Part shown: piece by piece, positions 30,300 through 41,866 of the stretch
How positions within the stretch are numbered: the first letter of the stretch is position 1
Layout: each line of letters opens with the position of its first letter
From: Gigaspora rosea
Lineage: Eukaryota; Glomeromycota; Glomeromycetes; Diversisporales; Gigasporaceae
DNA: 64,000 nt
NCBI GenBank assembly: GCA_003550325.1
Contig: QKWP01000054.1
Coordinates: 518,200 to 582,199 of the forward strand
Direction: 5' to 3'
The notes under the pieces: model-generated
What the model saw: the letters and a program-made list of their open reading frames with translations, nothing else
What the model was told of the DNA's origin: nothing
The model's database searches: none
Made by a program: the position numbers and the translations under genes

Positions 30300-31280
30300 C
30301 GTACTATGTTCGTTCTAAAAAAAGACGACCCATTAGTACTATATACATATATATATAAAAAAACTATTGTATTAGGTATACTAACTTTCGTGCTATGCTA
30401 CGATCCATTCCTCTTATACTACATTTGTTCTAAAAAAAAGAATGAGAACGTTAGTACTAATTATATTAAAAAAAAAAACTATTTACTGTGCTACATTTGT
30501 TCTGGCACGTTCTATTCGTACTATGTTCATTTTAAAGAAAAGAACATAAGAATGTTAGTACTGAAATATATATATAAAAAAAAACTATCTAACATGCTAC
30601 GTTCGTTCTAGCACGCACTTTCTATTTGTCTATTCGTACTATGTTCGTTCTAAAGGAAAGAACGTAAGAACGTTAGTACTATATATATTAAAAAAATAAA
30701 ATTTACCGTGACTGTGCTACGTCTGTTTGTTCTAGCTACGTTCTGTCCAATTGTACTATATTCGTTTTAAAGAAATAAACATAAGAATGTTAGTGCTATA
30801 ACACACTAATTTAAAAAAAAAATTACCGTCATCCATTCTAGCTAACTACCGTGCTACGTCCATTTTAGCACATTCCTAATCGTACTATGTTCGTTCTAAA
30901 GAAAAGAATGTAATAACATTAGTACTTTATTAACCAATTATAAAAAAAATTACTGTCGTCCGTTCTAGCAGTGTTCTAGCTAACTACTGTGCTACGTCCG
31001 TTCTAAAGAAAAGAACGTAAGAATGTTAGTACTGTAATAAACTACTTATATAAAAAAACAAAAAAAATCTACTTTGACCGTGCTATGTCCTTTCTAGCCA
31101 ACTACTGTGCTACGTCCATTCTAAAGAAAAGAACATAAGAACGTTAGTAATGCAATAAATTAATATAAAAAAAAGAAAAAAACTATCTACCATGCTACAT
31201 TCCTTTTTAGCATGTTCTATTTGTACTATATTCATTCTAAAGAAAAGAACATAAGAACGTTAGTACTGTAATAAAAAAAC
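30300..31280. repeat. Degenerate minisatellite, unit about 100-125 bp, nine copies
   Basis: The phrase TTCGTTCTAAAGAAAAGAAC, then GTAAGAACGTTAGTACT, recurs with changes at about 30311, 30427, 30527, 30648, 30763, 30888, 30996, 31112 and 31225. The intervening parts share ACCGTGCTACGTCCGTTCTA. A relaxed version (CTACGTCCTAAACTA, TATGCTCCAAAC) continues around 31990-32180. The frame at 30306-30611 is a translation of the repeat. Confidence 0.75.
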
Positions 31281-31289
31281 AAAAAAATA

Positions 31290-32705
31290 TAAAAACAAAG
31301 ATCGGGCATACCTTTATACGAAGTCAAGGCTCTTCTAAACAACGATAGCTCTAAAAAATATATACAGTATTAAAATAAAAAAAAACAAATAAACAAAAAA
31401 AAATTTATTTATATGATCATCAATTTTTAATGTGATTGGCTGATAATATAAGGGTCGCTATAGCGATGGGTCACTATCTATAATTTTCCTTTTTTTTTAT
31501 TTATTATTTTTATTATTTATTTTTTTTTCTTTAAATTATTTTTTAAATTATTTATATTTTTTTTTCTTTAAATTATTTTTTAAATTATTTATATTTTTTT
31601 ATTTTAATTTTTTTAAGTTATTTTTTTATTTTATTTTTACTTTAAGTTTTTTATTAAATCGTTTTATTCTTTTTTTTAAAATTATTTTATTTATAATTTT
31701 TAATTTTTTTTTAAATTATTTTTAAATTATTTATTTATTTTTTTTTTTAATTTGTTATATTTTATTTTATTTTATTTTATTTATTTATTTTATATTATTT
31801 ATTTTAAATTATTTTTTTTATTTTTAGAAAAATAATTATTGGACCAAGATTGGAAAAATACAAAACCAGGCACGATGAACGCAGCCAATAATGAAATGCA
31901 AGGGATTAATAAAAGACACGAGCCATGTATTAACCCATTAAAAGATGCATTAACTAATTATCAAAACAACCACCACTAATAATACAAAATTATCATGCTA
32001 CGTCCTAAACTACACCTGATACTAATTATCATGTTATGCTCCAAACTTCTATATCCCATACTAACTATCGTTCTACGTTCTATACTAATTATCGTGATAT
32101 ATCTATACTAACTATTGTGTTAAGTACATTCTAACTATCACAAACGTTTATTTCAACTATTGTAATACATTTGTTCCAAGTATCGCAATATGCTTGTTTT
32201 AATAAAAAAAACCGTCGGTACTGTAAATTGAAAAAAATATAATGCTTATAGCAAAAAAAACTTACTATAGGCACTAAAAAAATATTTCAAAAACCTACCC
32301 TAAAGAAGAAAAGCAAGCACTATAAGGTAAAAAAAACCCCCAAAATCCACATAACTAAATATTTACCAAAAGAACTAAAGAAACTTTTCAAAGACCTCGA
32401 ACCTAAAGAAAAAAAGCATTAATATTATAAAACAAAAAAAAATCAAACTTACTAAATAAACAGACTTATCAGAAAAATACTCCAAGAACCCAAAATTACC
32501 AAAAAAGAAAAGTTTGGAAATACCAAAAGAACAAACCCCAAATCTAAAGAGAATCACCAGAAAGAAACGTTAGTGCAAAGAAAAACCTCAAGCCAAACCC
32601 CTTTAAGAAAAAAAATAGAACCTATTTCACAAAGAACAACATACCAAAACAGCAAACAAAAACCTGCCAAGAATGACAATCCATGGAACAATGAAGAACT
32701 TAATT
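31290..32705. other. Simple T/A-rich sequence and spacer, no gene
   Basis: 31480-31850 is almost pure T/A low-complexity DNA (TTATTTTATTTT-type). Around it is A-rich sequence with short degenerate copies of the preceding minisatellite. The minus-strand frame at 32375-32557 is a Phe/Leu-rich reading of A-rich DNA and is not accepted. Confidence 0.45.
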
Positions 32706-32709
32706 GCTA

Positions 32710-33228
32710 ATCCGGATAAGATCGGCACTATTTTTATATTAGAATTTGGGGGAAATTACTATGTTTTTTACAATATGCTGAAATCTGACGTCAGTCCAAT
32801 GAAAAGTATTTTTTTTATTAAGTTAACAGTTCATATCAATTAATTGAAAGTTGTAGAGCTCACTGAGACGCATCCAATGGTAGTTAGAGCATTCAATTCG
32901 ACCCAGTATACGCTGAGATATCGCCAAAAAACGATTGGCCGACTATATAAAATTCTATGTAAACAAACTAGAAATTTTATATAGTCGGCCAATCATTTTT
33001 AACGATATCTCAGCGTACACTGGGCCGATTTGAATGATCTAACCACCATTAGATGCGTCTCATTGTGCTCTACAACTTTCAATTAATTGACATGAACTGT
33101 TAACTTAATAAAAAAATACTTTTCATTGGACTGACTTCAGATTTCTGCATATAATAAAAATTTATATTGTACTTATCCCAAAATTTACTATTGTCCCAAT
33201 ATGGTAATAGTGCCGATCTTATCCGGAT
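32710..33228. mobile_element. Foldback element, about 520 bp
   Basis: ATCCGGATAAGATCGGCACT and its inverse AGTGCCGATCTTATCCGGAT are the ends. The arms pair for most of their length: CTGACGTCAGTCCAATGAAA against TTTCATTGGACTGACTTCAG, and ATATAGTCGGCCAAT at the centre near 32945. It contains the ACTGAGACGCATCCAATGGT module seen in other foldbacks. Confidence 0.8.
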
Positions 33229-33239
33229 CATCAATTAAT

Positions 33240-33830
33240 GATGACACCTGCGACAACACCTGCAATGATACTTGCGACGACACCAATGACGCCTCTAATA
33301 GCACAATTCTTATGATTACTCCAAGGGGCTAGAATAAACTAACGAAGCTACAAAATTAATAAGAATAAAGAAAAAAGTGAAGCAAGATTAAGACGACGAA
33401 AAACAGTAAGAAGTAAGAAAAAATACTGAAAGCAATGAAAAAGATACTACGAGTGAATGTACTACAACGTCAAAATGAACGACGAAACGATGACTTCAAA
33501 GGCGATTCCAACAATGTTGAGCTAACAAAAAAAACAAGTAACAAAACGTTATTACTGTAAACAAAAAAAATAAAAATAAAAAAAAAGATTAGATTATCTA
33601 ATACACAATTATCACTAAGGACTACATGATCCAGAAAATCTCATCTACATTCCGTATCTGTCTGCATGGGCATAGATTAAAAAAAAAGTTTTAATATAAA
33701 CCTCTAATATAAACCTCTATGAGGATTATATTATTAATATAAAACCCGGGTCTAGGTTAAGGTTTTTCTTAAAAAAAATATTCTATATTCTATAAATAAA
33801 ATAAAGTAAAATGAGGTATTGTAACAAATT
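33240..33830. other. A-rich spacer with short degenerate repeats, no gene
   Basis: 33240-33300 carries repeated GCGACAACACC/GCGACGACACC strings. The rest is A-rich with no frame that resembles a protein family. Confidence 0.35.
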
Positions 33831-33834
33831 GATA

Positions 33835-34520
33835 ATACTCTGATCATATTACATGATCTATTAATCAAAAATAAAAATTTTTGGTATCACACAATTCATC
33901 ACATTAAGCTGAATCAAATGATACCAAAATCATATGATTCTGATCACTAGATCACGAAATATCTTAATTTGAATTTTTATTAAAAAAAATAGAAAATTTG
34001 GATACTGGGGGTATTCTGACGAATCGTGATATCTTAGGATCCAGTGATCAGAATCAAGTAAAACTTACACCATTCGATTCCCCTCATCGAGAAGAATCAA
34101 ATGATATTAAAACGGCACATTTTGATCACAGGGTCACAAAATATAACAATTCGTCACAATATACCCTTTGTTACAATTTTATATGTGTTTTACCCTTTAA
34201 ACATGAATTTCTTGTGATTTATGATCAAAATTGTGCACTCTTATAACCAATTGACTTCTCTCAATAAGAAAAATCGATTAGTATAAAAATTGCTTGGCTC
34301 TGACTACAAACGCATAAAAAATTTTAATTAAAAATTGAAAAAATATTAAAAATCTGCATTAGTTCGAATATTTTGTGACTCAATGATCAGAATCGGACAA
34401 AATTTGTACCATCTGATTCCTCTTGATGAGAGGATTCTAATGGTTCAAGTTTCATCTAATTCTAATTACGGAATCACGAGATATTGCAATTCGTCACAAT
34501 ACCCCCTTCGTCACAATACT
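33835..34520. repeat. Group of palindromic ATTCGATTC/CTCATCGAGA modules
   Basis: Three modules of about 45-60 bp built on a TGGTACC-like or TGATACC-like arm, a CTCA/GAGA centre and a GAATCAAATGGTA-like arm lie at about 33885-33930, 34062-34110 and 34415-34455. Each is followed by ACAAAATAT and CAATTCGTCACAATA strings. They resemble the interior of the MITE at 17826-18359. No clear outer ends; the frame at 33998-34246 is not a gene. Confidence 0.5.
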
Positions 34521-35248
34521 CCATTTCACCTTATATTATATTCTTAATAAAATTTATTTTATTTAAAATTTTAAATATTTCTGAAAAATCCAGGCAAATT
34601 TGTCTAGATTACAGATTTAAGTAATAGTTTTTTTTTACTTTAAATATAAACAAAAAACTTGTTTTTTAACATGAAAAGGTATGTTTTATTTATAGTACAT
34701 TCAATTTAAAAAAAAAAACTTGAATAAATACGATCTTTCATTTACAGACTAAGCATAAAACTAAACATGAAACTCATCATGAAAAAGATAACTCTCATAC
34801 ATGTGAAACCACGGTATGTAAAATAGAAAATCGATTCTTGCATTTTTTGTATTTCTGTATTAGTAAAAAATTATTATTTTGTCAAAAATGATACTGAAAT
34901 TAAATATTGCTAAAATTTTGAATCTTATTTTAAAACTTTAAGTCTTGCTAAATCTATATACTTCTTAAATATCAAATCTATCTCTAAATCTTACTCTAAT
35001 TTTATAAAACAAAAATGAAAAATACTTCAAAAAATTTTTAAAATTTTATATCATATTATTTGATAGTCTAGTACAAAAAAAATTGTATATTTAATAGCTA
35101 TAATTTAACTATTTTTTTATACTTAAATTTTTAATTTTTTTAATTCAATATTTTAACTAATTGGATTTATAAAAATAAAATTAGTTTAATTACCATATAA
35201 TATTACTAAATAAAAATTTTATTAATAAAGACTTTTTAAAACAGTAGG

Positions 35249-35599
35249 ACTAAATCACACCACTGGTGTTCAAAACCAGTATGCAGTATAACGTGAAGAT
35301 CAGTATCAAAAAAATAAACAAAAAAAATAAACAAAAGTTAAAGACGATATATGTTGATTAAGAGTTAATAGTTAGAGTTAGGGTGAGGCATAGTATATAG
35401 TAAAATTTCACAAGGGGTTTTTTTTTAAAAAAAATGGTGGTTTCATAGATAAAATTTTGAGTTAGAAGGTATTTTTTTTAAAAAAAATAGCAAAACAACA
35501 AGAATTTTATGTTACACCTGATCTTTACGTTACACTGCATTTAAAAAATTTGATTGGTATAGATCATTATGGTGTTGAGCACCAGTAGTGTGATTTAGT
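35249..35599. mobile_element. 351-bp MITE with ACTAAATCACAC ends
   Basis: ACTAAATCACACCACTGGTG at 35249 and its inverse CACCAGTAGTGTGATTTAGT ending 35599 differ at few positions. CAGTATAACGTGAAGATCAG and CTGATCTTTACGTTACACTG extend the pairing. The core has a GTTAGGGTGAGG string. A smaller relative using GTTACACCTGATCTT is at 36905-37155. Confidence 0.7.
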
Positions 35600-35639
35600 A
35601 AAACCGTTTTAAAAAATATTTACTATATAATTTACTATA

Positions 35640-36860
35640 TTAGGCTAATGCGTAGCATTGTGAGGCCGGAGCGAAAATATTTTAAAATTCAAATTTTTAA
35701 ATAAAACTAATTAATTATTTTAATATAATATATAATGGTTGTATGTATTTAATAATACAGTATATAATATACATTATTTAAATCTAATTTGTTTATAAGT
35801 GTCTAGCTAATAATTTTACTATAGCTTATACTAATAACGGTAATATTAAAAAATTATTGGTTTCAAAACGATTCAACTCATTAAAAAGACAAGGAATTGC
35901 TTGGAAATTTTTACAAACGTCTACAAAGTTTCAAAACCAAATTTATGTTCGAATATTTTATATTAATATGTAAATTTTAGGCGTCCAACTAATTGAATAT
36001 GTAAATTTATTAAAAATTCGTACAATAAGTACAAACAAAAAAATCGTTGATAAAATTTGATCATAGTAAAATTACTAATACTCTGACATAGTTTTGGTCA
36101 CTCCAGTAACACATGTATATACTTATTAAATACTTACTAAATTGGCTCCGATTTAAAGGAAAGAGGGTTTAGACAGGCTTGTACATTCCTATATTATATG
36201 ACAAAGGCCGAAATATAAGTTAATTAAATTAGGTGCGAAAAAGATCTATATATTTTCGTTATAGCGTGATTAGTAAAGTATTACCACAGTACTGTAAATT
36301 GGAAATTACTATATATAAAAACTCGAGTCACTTACATTTCAACAGTTTTAAAAGCATATAAAAGACCCAGATCTTATCTATATTTTAAAGAGAAAAATGT
36401 TAAAGAGAACGCATACTTGCATAATCTACAGATCTATATATTTTAAAAAGGCTGTATTTGAGTAATATATAAAACCTCGGGTCACTTACATTTCAACAGT
36501 TTTAAAAAAGCATATAAAAGACCCAGATCTGCGAAATAGTATACTGTATTTTAAAGAGAAAATGGTAAAGAGAACGCATACTTGTGTAGAGTAATAAAAT
36601 TATTTAATTGGCAGGTCTGTTTGTTGATTTTTTTTTTATCGGAGATTTTTTTTTTACGCGACACGCGTAGGGATGGACAAAAAATTTCCAAATTGTGGTT
36701 CTGATCTAATTTATGTAATTGATATAAAAAAAATCAAAAAGTAATTTTTTTAGATCAAACCGCATCAAAAACGTAACTTTTATATCACCATGCGTAAACA
36801 CTAAATGTCAGTCGCTACGCTCCGGCCAATAAATTTATTAGTATAATAATTTATATATGA
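35640..36860. other. AT-rich block bounded by GCCGGAGCG motifs, with a tandem duplication
   Basis: GCGTAGCATTGTGAGGCCGGAGCG near 35650-35673 and CGCTACGCTCCGGCC near 36821 are inverted, so this may be a decayed element. Within it, about 125 bp starting AAATTGGAAATTACTATATA (36297) is repeated about 155 bp downstream. Both copies share TCACTTACATTTCAACAG, AGCATATAAAAGACCCAGAT and AAAGAGAACGCATACTTG. No coding frame is credible. Confidence 0.4.
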
Positions 36861-36904
36861 AATAATTTATATATTGCATGTGCAATATTGTTGCACCTGC
36901 TGCA

Positions 36905-37155
36905 GATCATAAAATCAGGTGTAATGTAAAATCAAAACAATTAAAATAGCCTATTTTTTCATTGGATAGGGTTAGAGTGAGGTATAGATTGTGTGTATGG
37001 GTGAGAGGGGGTTTTTATAGTAAATTTTGCAAGAAATTTTTTTTGTTAGAATTCTAAGAGTAGTTTTATATACTTAATTTTAAGTTTTAGATGATTTTTG
37101 ACAAAATGAACGTTTGTTTTGAATTTTTTAATCATGTAATGTTACACCTGATCTT
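36905..37155. mobile_element. Small MITE with ATCAGGTGTAA ends
   Basis: AAATCAGGTGTAATGTAAAATC on the left is matched by ATGTTACACCTGATCTTGAAATTT on the right in inverted orientation. The interior holds GGGTTAGAGTGAGG and AT-rich sequence, as in the 35249-35599 MITE. Boundaries are approximate. Confidence 0.45.
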
Positions 37156-37499
37156 GAAATTTGATTGGGAGAGCACTATATAAGGCACATCACATGGGGC
37201 AATGAATAAATTTACTCTTTATATATATAAGATGCTAAAATCAAATTATCTAACTTTAAAGCTTAATTTTTTTAACTAGTAATCCAAATTTGCTCAAATT
37301 TTAACTATATATTTATTATATATATATCAATATACTACTAATACACTTGTATAGTGCAAGCTTATAAAATTGCAAATTGGTTTTAAAATGTTTAAAATAG
37401 TTTTTTTTTTATTAAAAATTTTTTTAAATTCAAAAAACTTTTTATTATTAATTATTAAATTAAAATAATAAAAATAATACAAAAAGAGGGTGTGGCGAC

Positions 37500-37553
37500 T
37501 TAGAGAAGTTGGTAAGTTGTTACCCCCAAGTGGCAGGTCTAGGGTTCAAATCC
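37500..37553 (+). promoter_or_regulatory. RNA polymerase III A and B box pair, SINE copy B
   Basis: TTAGAGAAGTTGG and GGTTCAAATCC lie 30 bp apart, close to tRNA gene spacing. AGGGTTCAAATCCCA can form a T-arm-like stem and loop. The box B fits the GGTTCGAATCC consensus with one change. Confidence 0.65.
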
Positions 37554-38289
37554 CACTGATGACACTTTGAAAAATAGACCTGTGTTCCGGTAACTGTTTC
37601 CTGTCGATTAGTTGGGTATATTACCTGTAGTCCTTGGTTACCATCTCGAATGAGAGCCTTCGGGCGAAGTTGTGCCTCATGACACAGACAAATCCAAGGA
37701 ACCGGGGAAACAGAAACCCATTTGGCAAGACCCGGGTAAGGAGGTAGCAAAGATCTTTGACGGTGCTACCAAAACTGGAATATCAGAAACCGGAGCTGGA
37801 GAACTGGACGATATGACCTTTGGAGGAGAGGGTCCACCAACCTGGCCGCTGGAGTTGTACTGGAGGAAAAGGACCTATGTTATAGAAGTAGGTACCAGGG
37901 GGAGAAAAACCATGATGGCACCTAATGTCGGGTAGATCAACCCTCCCGGGCCAACCGGATTGGAAGTCTGGGAAACCGGTGAAGGACCGATAGGAAAGTG
38001 ATGGTGGGTACCGGGGTTGGAGCGAACCTTACAAGGGCAGAAGTAAGTATTGGTAAGAGGACAGGGGTAACCCTGTCTCGCAAGTGTTGGCCTCGGCCAT
38101 AGCGATAAGTACCGAAGTGTAGGTGAATACCTGATATGGGACAGGTACCGCTTTACCAAGTCTCCCGTCGAGGATAACAGGACCGGGAATACCCGGCTGG
38201 GTCCTAAGACAATGGAAAGCATCCGGAACTTGCTGACTGACTTATGTAACGGGCCTGTTCTGGTGATACAAGATGGGTTGGCAGGTGGA

Positions 38290-38815
38290 ACATGGATCAG
38301 AGGGTTTAAATAGGCAATTCCCGTAGTTGGGTTGCAGGTATGGCAGCTAGTGTGGAACCCTTGGGCGGACCACTTAAATTAGACACCAAAAGTGTACGTG
38401 TGGCTAGATGTATCCTCGTCTAGGACCAGAGGGTTTAAATAGGCAATTCCTGTAGTTGGGTTGCAGGTATGGTAGCTAGTGTGGAACCCTTGGGCGGACC
38501 ACTTAAATTAGACACCAAAAGTGTACGTGTGGCTAGATGTATCCTCGTCTAGGACCAGAGGGTTTAAATAGGCAATTCCTGTAGTTGGGTTGCAGGTATG
38601 GTAGCTAGTGTGGAACCCTTGGGCGGACCACTTAAATTAGACACCAAAAGTGTACGTGTGGCTAGATGTATCCTCGTCTAGGACCAGAGGGTTTAAATAG
38701 GCAATTCCCATAGTTGGGTTGCAGGTATGGCAGCTAGTGTGGAACCCTTGGGCGGACCACTTAAATTAGACACCAAAAGTGTAAGTGTGGCTAGATGTAT
38801 CCTCGTCTATGTAAC
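38290..38815 (+). repeat. Four tandem copies of a 129-bp unit inside SINE copy B
   Basis: AGAGGGTTTAAATAGGCAAT begins at 38299, 38428, 38557 and 38686, exactly 129 bp apart each time. The copies are nearly identical; copies 2 and 3 have ATTCCTG and ATGGTAGC where copies 1 and 4 have ATTCCCG/ATTCCCA and ATGGCAGC. Copies A and C of the SINE contain the same unit once. The near-identity points to recent local amplification. Confidence 0.9.
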
Positions 38816-39149
38816 AAATGCCGGTATTCCCCTAGAGGATATCGACGGCCCTAATATCTTGAATAAAATTCCTAAGTCCCAAGATGGGCACTTTAATTAA
38901 AAAAAAAAAATAATACAAAAAGTTAGATTAAAAACTATTTTATTTAATATAAAAAATTTTAAATAATTAATCAAATATTTAAAAAAATTTTTTAGTATTA
39001 AAATTAACAAATTTTTGGTGTACAAATCTTTTTGTACTAGACCATAATTTAAAATTAAATAATACTAGCTATTTTTTAGTAATAAAAATAAAATTAATGA
39101 AGACTCTAAAATAAAAGAGGCAAATATAATAATACAAAAAAAGCATTTC

Positions 39150-39860
39150 TATTTGTATAGTACAGAACAGTAAAAGACATCCAATTTATACATATAGGCA
39201 CCAATTTTGGTGCTTATATAATCAATTTTGATTGACTAATTTTTGTGCAATTGATTTTGATTGGCTAAAAACCTATATATATATTCTTTTTTTTATATTA
39301 AATGCCGATTTTTAAACTTATACAGCGCAGAACAGCATAAACCAACACCCCCGTGCCAAATTTTTAAATAAATACTCAATTCTGATTGGCTAATATAATG
39401 TAATCAATTGCGATTGGTCAAAAATAACATATGAGTTTCTTTTTTTTATATACCAAATGCCAAATTTTCAATTACTTAGTAAACTTTAAATTGATATAAC
39501 TTCTTAAAATTAAAATAAAATAAAAATCTTTTCTAACCAAATTGTAGCTTAGACTTAAAGCTACAAATTGGTTAAAAAATTTTTTAAAAAAATTTTTTAT
39601 TTTTAAGTTATATCAATTTTTGCAAAGTACATATAAAAAGGTATTGGTTTATGGTGTTCTGCACTGTATCAACTTTAATACCTTATAACTTTCTTAAAAT
39701 TAAAAATAAGAAAAATTCTTCTAACAAAAATGTAGTTTATCCAAAAATCTATCAATTTGTCAGAGGGTTTTTTGATTTAATTTTTTTTAAAAAAGTTATA
39801 ACAATTTAAAGTTTTACTAATAATGAGTGGATGTCTTTTACTGTCCGGTACTGTACACAG
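39150..39860. mobile_element. Nested foldback elements
   Basis: Outer pair: GTACAGAACAGTAAAAGACATCC (about 39160) against GGATGTCTTTTACTGTCCGGTACTGTAC (to 39855). Inner pair: CAGCGCAGAACAGCATAAACC (about 39323) against GGTTTATGGTGTTCTGCACTG (to about 39667), so one foldback lies inside another. AACCAAATTGTAGCTTAGAC and its inverse pair at the centre near 39545. A decayed relative with AGAGGGTTTTTTGATTTAAT is at 55140-55640. No gene. Confidence 0.65.
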
Positions 39861-40392
39861 TGTGTTTATACATAGTTATATAAATTATAATAGAAAATGC
39901 AAGCTACAGATCAATTTTTGTACAGCAAAAACAAAGCAAAATATTAAAATTTAATTATATTTTTAATTTTTGCCTATAAAACTATATTTTAAAGACTAAA
40001 AAAAAAATTCTTTTCAAAATTTTAGTATAAACTAAGCCCTAACCTATCCCAGGCCTTTATTCTAACCCTAATATGAATCAAAATTAATTTTTGTTTTATC
40101 ACAAATTGTTTTAATTTATATGTTATACAAATATACTGTGTGCAAATAGTTGTATTCATTCAAAAATTATTAGTATTTTGATATTAATAATCAAATATGC
40201 TTAAAGAATAAAATATTATAGAAAAGTAAATCTGATACTAATTGTAAAGCATTATAAATTGTTGATGCTAATAAATTTAATAATAATAAGTTAGTAATTA
40301 GTAATAAAATAAGGAAGTTTCAATTTTAATTCTATGGATTTAATAGCTGATTTAATAAAAAAATGAAACTATATAAATAATAGTTCAAGTAG
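39860..40392. other. AT-rich spacer, no gene
   Basis: No reading frame, array or fold stands out. The last 21 bases (from 40393) form the left target duplication of the SINE copy that follows. Confidence 0.4.
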
Positions 40393-40413
40393 AATAAATA
40401 AATATATTGATAA

Positions 40414-41081
40414 AGGGGCCCACCAACCTGACCGCCGGAGAAACCGGAGGAAAAGGTCATGTGTTATAGAAGCATGAACCAAGAAAAGGGAGACCTTAGG
40501 CACCTAAAGCCTGGCAGACCGATCCTTCTGGGCCAACTGGATTGGTAGTCTGGGATAACTGGGGAAAAGGATCCAAAGAGTGACTGACCGGGTACTGGGG
40601 TCTAGTGAACTTCGCAAGGGCAGTAGTAGGTAGCGGTTGCAGGGTAACCCCCCTGACTGCAAGTTGTTTGTCTAGGTGAATGCGTAAGTTACCAAAAGTG
40701 TATGTGAATACCTGCGGGGGATAGGTATCACTCTACCAGGTTTACCACAGGGGCAAATGCCCTCCAATAGGTGTTTGGCTAAAGCCTCAGGGTACTTTCA
40801 CAGCGAATTACTCGTGAAAGGGTATATTGAGAGGAACATTGAACATGGGTAGAAGCCAGAGAGTTTAAATAGGCAATCCCCTAGCTGGGTTGCAGGTATG
40901 GCATCTAGTGTAGAACCTTCGGGCGGACTACTTAAATTAGACAACCAAAGTTGTACGTGTGGCTAGTTGTACTCTCGTTATACAAATGTAATATGTGGCA
41001 CAGTCATATTGACCGGGCCAACCCATTTGGATCAATAAAGTGCTAGGGTACCTAAGTGGTCACCTTAATATTAAAAAAAAA
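40414..41081 (+). mobile_element. 5'-truncated copy C of the giant SINE
   Basis: A 21-bp duplication starting AATAAATAAATATATTG flanks it at 40393-40413 and 41082-41102. It begins at a point matching copy A near 27903 and copy B near 37828 (GGGGCCCACCAACCTG), so the tRNA head and first 400 bp are missing. This is the usual result of incomplete target-primed reverse transcription. One 129-bp-type unit is present (40857-40985). The tail is AATAAA, then GTCACCTTAATATT, then A run. Confidence 0.8.
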
Positions 41082-41699
41082 AATAAATAAATATATTGAT
41101 AATATTTTGAATACTATAAATGAAGAAATTAATAAAAACTTAGATGATATTGAGAACTCAAAATCTTTACTTAAAGTACTTTGAAGATAATAATGCAAAA
41201 TATAAAAAATAACATAATAATTTAAAATAATAAATAATATAAGCTGATTTTAGTTCATTACTGAATGTATAAGTGGGTGAATTCCCTTATAGGCTGTTTA
41301 ACCAAACTTAGTTTAGCATTTAAAATTAAATACTGGCAATGTATAAACAATATAACTTTGCTTTGATCTAAAATATAATATTATTCATATAATATACTTT
41401 TATTCTTATATACGTAATAGTGATTTTATCAATAATTTTACCTATTACAGTATAGTTTTATTATTTATACTATAGTTTTAATATACATCAATAATTTTTT
41501 TAATAATTTTTAACAAGCATTTTGATATAAAAACATTTACTAATTTTATCAGTTATAAAAATAATAATTTTTTATATAAAATCAATAAACTTTTATAAAA
41601 AAAAAAAAAAAATTAAAAATTTAGCATATTCAGAGATCATTATAGAGAAGCTTGTTAAAAGAATTAACAGAATCTTGTAATTACTGACTAAATTGATTT

Positions 41700-41825
41700 G
41701 TTAAAGCTTTCTCAATTTGCCAGAGTTTTGTCAATCGTCAAGGTTTCATCAATCGTCAGGAGTTTCATCAATCATCAAGGGTTTCGTCAGGTGTCAGGAG
41801 TTTCGTTTATTGCAACGTCAGGGAT
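41700..41825. repeat. Tandem repeat, CGTCAGGAGTTTCATCAAT type (about 22-26 bp)
   Basis: Five imperfect units of (G/A)(A/G)GTTTC(A/G)TCAATCGTCAGG run from about 41715 to 41820. It lies just outside the proposed Helitron 3' terminus. Confidence 0.6.
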
Positions 41826-41866
41826 TATTATACCTGGATAACTAAATGATAAAATTGATTAATAAA

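Larger units (their letters stand above)
37487..38905 (+). mobile_element. Giant tRNA-headed SINE-like element, copy B (about 1.42 kb)
   Basis: The best-preserved head of the family: box A-like TTAGAGAAGTTGG (37500-37512) and box B GGTTCAAATCC (37543-37553). The 17-bp sequence AAAAATAATACAAAAAG flanks it at 37470-37486 and 38906-38922, and it ends in an A run after AATAAA and GGGCACTTTAATT. The body matches copy A in order (CCAACCTGGCCGCTGGAG-like, then GGGTTGCAGGTATGGCAGCT, then GACACCAAAAGTG). It is longer than copy A because its 3' part contains a fourfold 129-bp tandem repeat. Apparent frames at 37520-38222 run on both strands and are not conserved in copies A and C, so I treat the element as non-coding. 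Confidence 0.8.

Noticed and set aside
31480-31850. T-rich stretch as a possible origin or promoter
   Set aside because: Simple low-complexity sequence with no additional motif.
27531-38222. Open frames on both strands inside the giant SINE copies
   Set aside because: The frames occupy different places in the copies and are not shared, and the elements have Pol III promoters.
38290-38815. CRISPR-like array (four regular repeats)
   Set aside because: The units are contiguous 129-bp tandem copies without unique spacers, inside a eukaryotic retroposon.
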